From Flavobacterium hibernum (GTDB taxonomy: Bacteria; Bacteroidota; Bacteroidia; Flavobacteriales; Flavobacteriaceae): a stretch of 64,000 bases of DNA. Where the stretch lies: NCBI RefSeq assembly GCF_000832125.1, contig NZ_JPRK01000013.1:62001-126000 (forward strand), read 5' to 3'. The notes under the pieces are model-generated. The model had not been told where the DNA came from. It saw nothing but the letters and a program-made list of their open reading frames with translations, and searched no databases. The position numbers were made by a program, and so were the translations under genes. Positions 60,549 to 64,000 of this stretch are shown piece by piece. Position 1 is the first letter of the stretch; every line of letters begins with the position of its first letter.

Positions 60549-61379
60549 TTAAATATGTTTACAAAGTTGTGAAGCTTCAGCTAATATATTTTTAGTTCGA
60601 TTGTCGCTAAGTTCAATTTTTACAAGAATTTGAGGATTATCAATAAGATCTTTAACCAGTATTTGATCCAGAACCAATAATTTTTCTTTTTCAATCATTG
60701 ATAATGTTGTCAGGCAGGTAATAGGGTAGAGCGCACCTTTATCTATTTTATTTTTAATATTGTTATTTTGTGGATAATCCCAGCTTAAAAGAGAGATTCC
60801 GCTACAGTTTGCAAAATCCTGAGCATCTTTAGTAAAACGATTGTTGGTCACAATAATACAAGAATTTATAGTTTCGTTACTCGAAAAAATAGTTTGGGGT
60901 TTTACTTTAAGATCGTTAAAACGAGAAAGAATGTACATCGGTACTTTTACATCGGTAGAGCCATCTCGGCTACCATGAAATTTACATTCCACCATCGTAA
61001 TAATATTGTTTTTTACGATTGCTATATCAACTTCATGCGATACACATTTTCCTTGTAGCGTTAAGTTTGTTTTAGTCTTAAAACCATCGGCAGCATACAA
61101 TCTCGAAATAAATTTTTCAAAGTAAAAACCTGCTGGCCCAAGCATTTGCAAAGCCAATCTAATGTTGTAACGCGCGGCATGTGCGTTTGACGCTTTTTTT
61201 AGAATTTCAAAAGCAAGCTTGTATATTTCCTTGGTGGTAATACCATCATACATTTGCTTTTCGATTTGGAGTAGAGATTCTTCGATAAGATCACTGTTAG
61301 CTCCTGATTTTTCAAGAGAAAGTTTTAATTTTTCTTTATCAAAAGGTACTGAGTGGCCCGAGTGCTTCGTTATTTTCAT
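60549..61379 (-). CDS. ATP-cone domain fused to a PD-(D/E)XK nuclease-like domain
   Basis: 276 residues. N-terminal ATP-cone (1-90): ITKHSGHSVPFDKEKLKLSL, GITTKEIYKLAFEILKK, ARYNIRLALQMLGP, as in ribonucleotide reductase and NrdR. Residues about 105-215 show a restriction-endonuclease fold of Mrr type: SHEVDIAIVKNNIITMVECKFH with E116, D118, E131 and K133, the D-Xn-E-x-K motif. The tail (about 215-276) is helical. The ATP-cone would let nuclease action depend on ATP/dATP. The downstream partner is the beta-CASP hydrolase. The function of such pairs is not established to my knowledge. Confidence 0.82.
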   Translation of the reverse strand: MKITKHSGHSVPFDKEKLKLSLEKSGANSDLIEESLLQIEKQMYDGITTKEIYKLAFEILKKASNAHAARYNIRLALQMLGPAGFYFEKFISRLYAADGFKTKTNLTLQGKCVSHEVDIAIVKNNIITMVECKFHGSRDGSTDVKVPMYILSRFNDLKVKPQTIFSSNETINSCIIVTNNRFTKDAQDFANCSGISLLSWDYPQNNNIKNKIDKGALYPITCLTTLSMIEKEKLLVLDQILVKDLIDNPQILVKIELSDNRTKNILAEASQLCKHI

Positions 61380-61848
61380 ACTAAAGAATAAGTTTTATCA
61401 GATGATTGCACTAAATAAAAACGCTTTTTTTCCTGCACAGATAATCAAAATATCACCTTTGAGTTTTTACTATTTTTTTCTTTTTTTAAATAAGTGCGTT
61501 GCCGTTTTTTTGGTATGTATTTTAAAAAGCAATTGTTGGGATTCTCTTTTTAGGATTTGCTTTTCAAAACCCCCTATTTTTATATAAAAGCGGGTTGATA
61601 TACTAACAAATTTCGGAAATATTTTTGATAATCAATGTTTTATGGTTCTGTTTTTTGCACGGAAAAAAGCGGAGTTACTAGTTCTAAATTGACTTTTAAA
61701 CTTCGGTCTTTTGTTGAAAAATTTACAATCAATAAACAAAAGTTAAAAGAATATTGTTTTAGTGATTTGAGATTAACTTAGATGCAAATAAGAAGGTTAA
61801 AATGTTTTTTGTTGATGGTTTCTGTAACAATTTAATTAAATAACTACA

Positions 61849-61872
61849 TATACAATATCAGTTTATTGTATA
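61849..61872 (+). promoter_or_regulatory. Palindrome just upstream of lepB in a 517-nt gap
   Basis: TATACAATA (61849-61857) and TATTGTATA (61864-61872), perfect 9-bp arms, spacer TCAGTT, ending 24 nt before the ATG. It could be an operator or leader hairpin. I see no gene in the rest of 61380-61896. Confidence 0.45.
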
Positions 61873-61896
61873 AAATAACTCTTAAAAATTAAAAGT

Positions 61897-63510
61897 ATGA
61901 ATATATTAGAATGGCTCGTTTTTATTTTAATAATGCTATTTATCCACGGATTATCTACCTGGAAACTTTACGCAAAAGCAGGAAGAAAGCCCTTAGAAGC
62001 ATTTATTCCAATTTATAATTTAGTTATTTTAATGAGAATTATAAAACGTCCCACTTGGTGGCTGTTCTTATTATTTATTCCTATTATTAACCTTATAATG
62101 ATTCCTGTGGTTTGGGTCGAAACTATTAGAAGTTTTGGCAAAAATTCCAGATTAGATACAGCATTGGTTTTAATAACGCTAGGGTTTTATATTACCTATT
62201 TAAACTATACTTCTGAAAAGTTAACTTATGTTGAAAATAAAGATTTACAGCCAAAAACTAAGACAGGAGAAACCGTAAGTTCTTTACTATTCGCGATAAT
62301 TGTTGCAACATTGGTACACACTTACGTAATCCAACCCTTTACAATTCCGTCTTCATCATTAGAAAAAACATTATTAATTGGAGATTTTTTGTTTGTAAGT
62401 AAAATTAATTTTGGAGCACGAACACCTATGACTACTGTTGCATTGCCAATGGTTCATGATTCAATTCCCTTGATTGGTGTAAAATCATATTTGTTTAACG
62501 ACGATCATACCAAAAAAGAAACCTCATTGTTAAACAAATTTCAATTGCCATATTTTAGATTTCCTGCAATAGAAAACATCAAACGCAATGAGATTGTAGT
62601 TTTTAATCAGCCTGCAGACACGCTTCGTGATATGGATAATTTTCATCCGGATAGAAATTATTACAAGCCATTAGATAAAAAAACAAATTTAGTGAAACGA
62701 TGTGTTGGAATGCCCGGAGATTCATTAGAAATTCGTGACGGAGATATTTACATCAATGGCAAAAAGGACAAATTACCAGAAAGTGCAAAACCACAGTATA
62801 ATTTTATTGTAGATACAAAAGGTGTTGCTATTAGTCAAGATGCGCTTGTACATCGATATGGCGCGAGAGAAGGGATGAAGTATGATAATGGAGATTTTGC
62901 ATTAACAAACACAGGACAGTATTTTTTGACATTAACAGATAAAGAAGCCGCATTAATAGCAACGAATCCAGTTGTAAAAGGAGTTAAAAAATATCTGTCA
63001 CCAAAGGGCGAAGATGGAAAGGTGTTTCCTCATATTCCGTCTTTGGGTTGGAACATCGACAATTATGGACCTATTTATATTCCTCAAAAAGGAAAGACGA
63101 TACAATTGAATTTAAAAACACTTCCTTTCTATAAGCGAATTATAGAAGAATATGAGCATAATAGTTTGAAAATTCAGGGTAATGAGATCATTATAAACGG
63201 AAAAGTAAGTACAACATATACTTTTAAACAGGATTATTACTGGATGATGGGCGACAATCGTCAAAACTCTTTAGACGCGAGATATTGGGGATATGTTCCT
63301 TTTGATCACGTAATTGGTAAACCTGTTTTTATTTGGTTTAGTTGGGATAAAGATGGCAGCGGCATTTATAAAGTAAGATGGAATCGCGTTTTCTCAGTAA
63401 TCAACGGCGATGGTGAACCTAAGTCTTATTTGATACATTTTTTAGTACTAATAGCGCTTTATTCCGTTGGAAGTAGAATAATAAAGAAAAGGAAAAAAGA
63501 ACAAGTTTAA
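61897..63510 (+). CDS. lepB: Signal peptidase I
   Basis: 537 residues, the long Bacteroidota form. N-terminal membrane part (about 1-110, with IPIYNLVILMRIIKRPTWW) and a further helix at about 128-147. Catalytic Ser154 in FTIPSSSLEKTLLIGDFLFVSK and Lys267 in LVKRCVGMPGDSLEI; box E is YYWMMGDNRQNSLDARYWG. The residue after the serine is Leu where Met is usual. A large insertion lies between boxes C and E. It cleaves signal peptides at the outer face of the inner membrane. Confidence 0.93.
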   Translation: MNILEWLVFILIMLFIHGLSTWKLYAKAGRKPLEAFIPIYNLVILMRIIKRPTWWLFLLFIPIINLIMIPVVWVETIRSFGKNSRLDTALVLITLGFYITYLNYTSEKLTYVENKDLQPKTKTGETVSSLLFAIIVATLVHTYVIQPFTIPSSSLEKTLLIGDFLFVSKINFGARTPMTTVALPMVHDSIPLIGVKSYLFNDDHTKKETSLLNKFQLPYFRFPAIENIKRNEIVVFNQPADTLRDMDNFHPDRNYYKPLDKKTNLVKRCVGMPGDSLEIRDGDIYINGKKDKLPESAKPQYNFIVDTKGVAISQDALVHRYGAREGMKYDNGDFALTNTGQYFLTLTDKEAALIATNPVVKGVKKYLSPKGEDGKVFPHIPSLGWNIDNYGPIYIPQKGKTIQLNLKTLPFYKRIIEEYEHNSLKIQGNEIIINGKVSTTYTFKQDYYWMMGDNRQNSLDARYWGYVPFDHVIGKPVFIWFSWDKDGSGIYKVRWNRVFSVINGDGEPKSYLIHFLVLIALYSVGSRIIKKRKKEQV

Positions 63511-63560
63511 TATATACTTGAGATAATTTAGAACACTAAATAAAAAGTCAATTCATAAAA

Positions 63561-63588
63561 AAAGAGCTTCAGGTAAATGAAGCTCTTT
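63561..63588. terminator. Bidirectional terminator after lepB
   Basis: AAAGAGCTTCA (63561-63571) and TGAAGCTCTTT (63578-63588), loop GGTAAA, extended by A and T runs on both sides. Confidence 0.9.
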
Positions 63589-63641
63589 TTTTATACAATT
63601 TATCAAACGTCGTTGTTTAAAACAACAGACTAGAAAAAATA

Positions 63642-64000
63642 TTAGTTATCAAGTAACACAGTCTTTCCGGTAATATTGACTCTACCAGTTTGAATATCGC
63701 TTGAACCATCAGGTAGTTTTCCTCCAACCGAAATAGTAAACCATCCAGGTTCCACCACACGTTTGCTCTTTTTATTAATTAAAGATAATTGTCTTGGCGT
63801 AATGGTAAAACTAATCGTTTTTGTTTCGCCTTTTTTAAGATTAATACGTTCAAAACCTTCAAGTTGGCATATTGGTCGTGGAGTAGAAGCTTTTTCATCT
63901 TTTACATACAATTCAACTACTTCCTCTCCGTCACGATCTCCAGTATTTGTAACATCAACAGATACTTTCAGATCTTTATCTGCAATTGCGCTCGACGGAA
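63642..64000 (-). CDS. Glycoside hydrolase family 3 (beta-glucosidase-like), C-terminal fibronectin-III-like end (runs off right edge)
   Basis: The open frame enters from base 64000 and ends at 63642, about 119 residues. VSVDVTNTGDRDGEEVVELYVKD followed by LEGFERINLKKGETKTISF, SKRVVEPGWFTISVG and the end motif is the Fn3-like C-terminal domain of GH3 enzymes. The catalytic domains lie outside the window. It would be an exported or periplasmic beta-glycosidase. A good terminator at 63561-63588 closes the gene. Confidence 0.88.
   Translation of the reverse strand, partial: PSSAIADKDLKVSVDVTNTGDRDGEEVVELYVKDEKASTPRPICQLEGFERINLKKGETKTISFTITPRQLSLINKKSKRVVEPGWFTISVGGKLPDGSSDIQTGRVNITGKTVLLDN

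Overview
The window looks like a piece of a Flavobacterium-type chromosome (phylum Bacteroidota). It is AT-rich. It carries SusC/SusD-like and STN/carboxypeptidase-like TonB-dependent receptors, FecR/ECF-sigma regulation, LytTR response regulators with LytS-type kinases, DUF4249, a DoxD-DoxA fusion, and promoters of the Bacteroidota form TTTG-N~20-TAnnTTTG. I see no rRNA, tRNA, CRISPR array, phage or insertion sequence. Both edges cut genes: a succinate dehydrogenase/fumarate reductase flavoprotein at the left and a GH3-type glycosidase C-terminus at the right.

Layout. 0-12.6 kb: a redox and electrophile-response neighbourhood. It holds two HxlR regulators, each divergent from a flavin- or NAD(P)-dependent oxidoreductase (AzoR-like, NmrA/QOR2-like) with tandem operator-like palindromes between them. 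It also holds a thiolase, a siderophore-type TonB receptor, an LLM flavoprotein, a MocR regulator, and a TauE/DUF1634 pair. 12.6-25.2 kb: a LytS/LytTR two-component pair, an outer-membrane barrel, then a locus in which a second kinase and a second LytTR regulator bracket a zinc metalloprotease-SusC-SusD operon. 25.4-31.6 kb: a GNAT, nrdB-nrdA behind a region with four TGTTGATAA repeats, a Crp-type regulator, ribB and an orphan gene. 31.7-38.8 kb: DoxD-DoxA, a methyltransferase, and a TetR-controlled SDR-SDR-MDR operon with three copies of one operator. 39-43 kb: an amidoligase-like enzyme with a papain-like putative peptidase, then a Crp regulator with an SMR transporter. 43.3-49.3 kb: a heavy-metal RND pump fused in frame to a TolC-type protein, plus its adaptor. 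49.5-54.8 kb: an ECF sigma / FecR / TonB transducer / DUF4249 operon. 55-64 kb: a zinc-ribbon FAD monooxygenase, an argG-type GNAT without argG, secreted proteins, an ATP-cone nuclease with a beta-CASP hydrolase, and signal peptidase I.

Three gene sets most deserve a closer look. (1) The GCS-like amidoligase plus papain-like protein (39-41.8 kb) suggests a peptide-bond making/breaking system. (2) The ATP-cone/PD-(D/E)XK protein next to a beta-CASP hydrolase (59.2-61.4 kb) suggests nucleotide-sensing nucleic-acid processing. (3) The kinase-protease-SusCD-regulator locus (15.4-25.2 kb) has a direct repeat of exactly 21-bp period just upstream of the protease promoter. A second 21-bp-period repeat lies upstream of the nearby barrel gene.

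Intergenic spaces are rich in palindromic repeats. Several are built from 7- to 9-nt units arranged head to head, and one 16-nt palindrome (TCCCGAARYYTCGGGA) recurs five times in three different contexts. All functional statements come from reading motifs; no database search was run.
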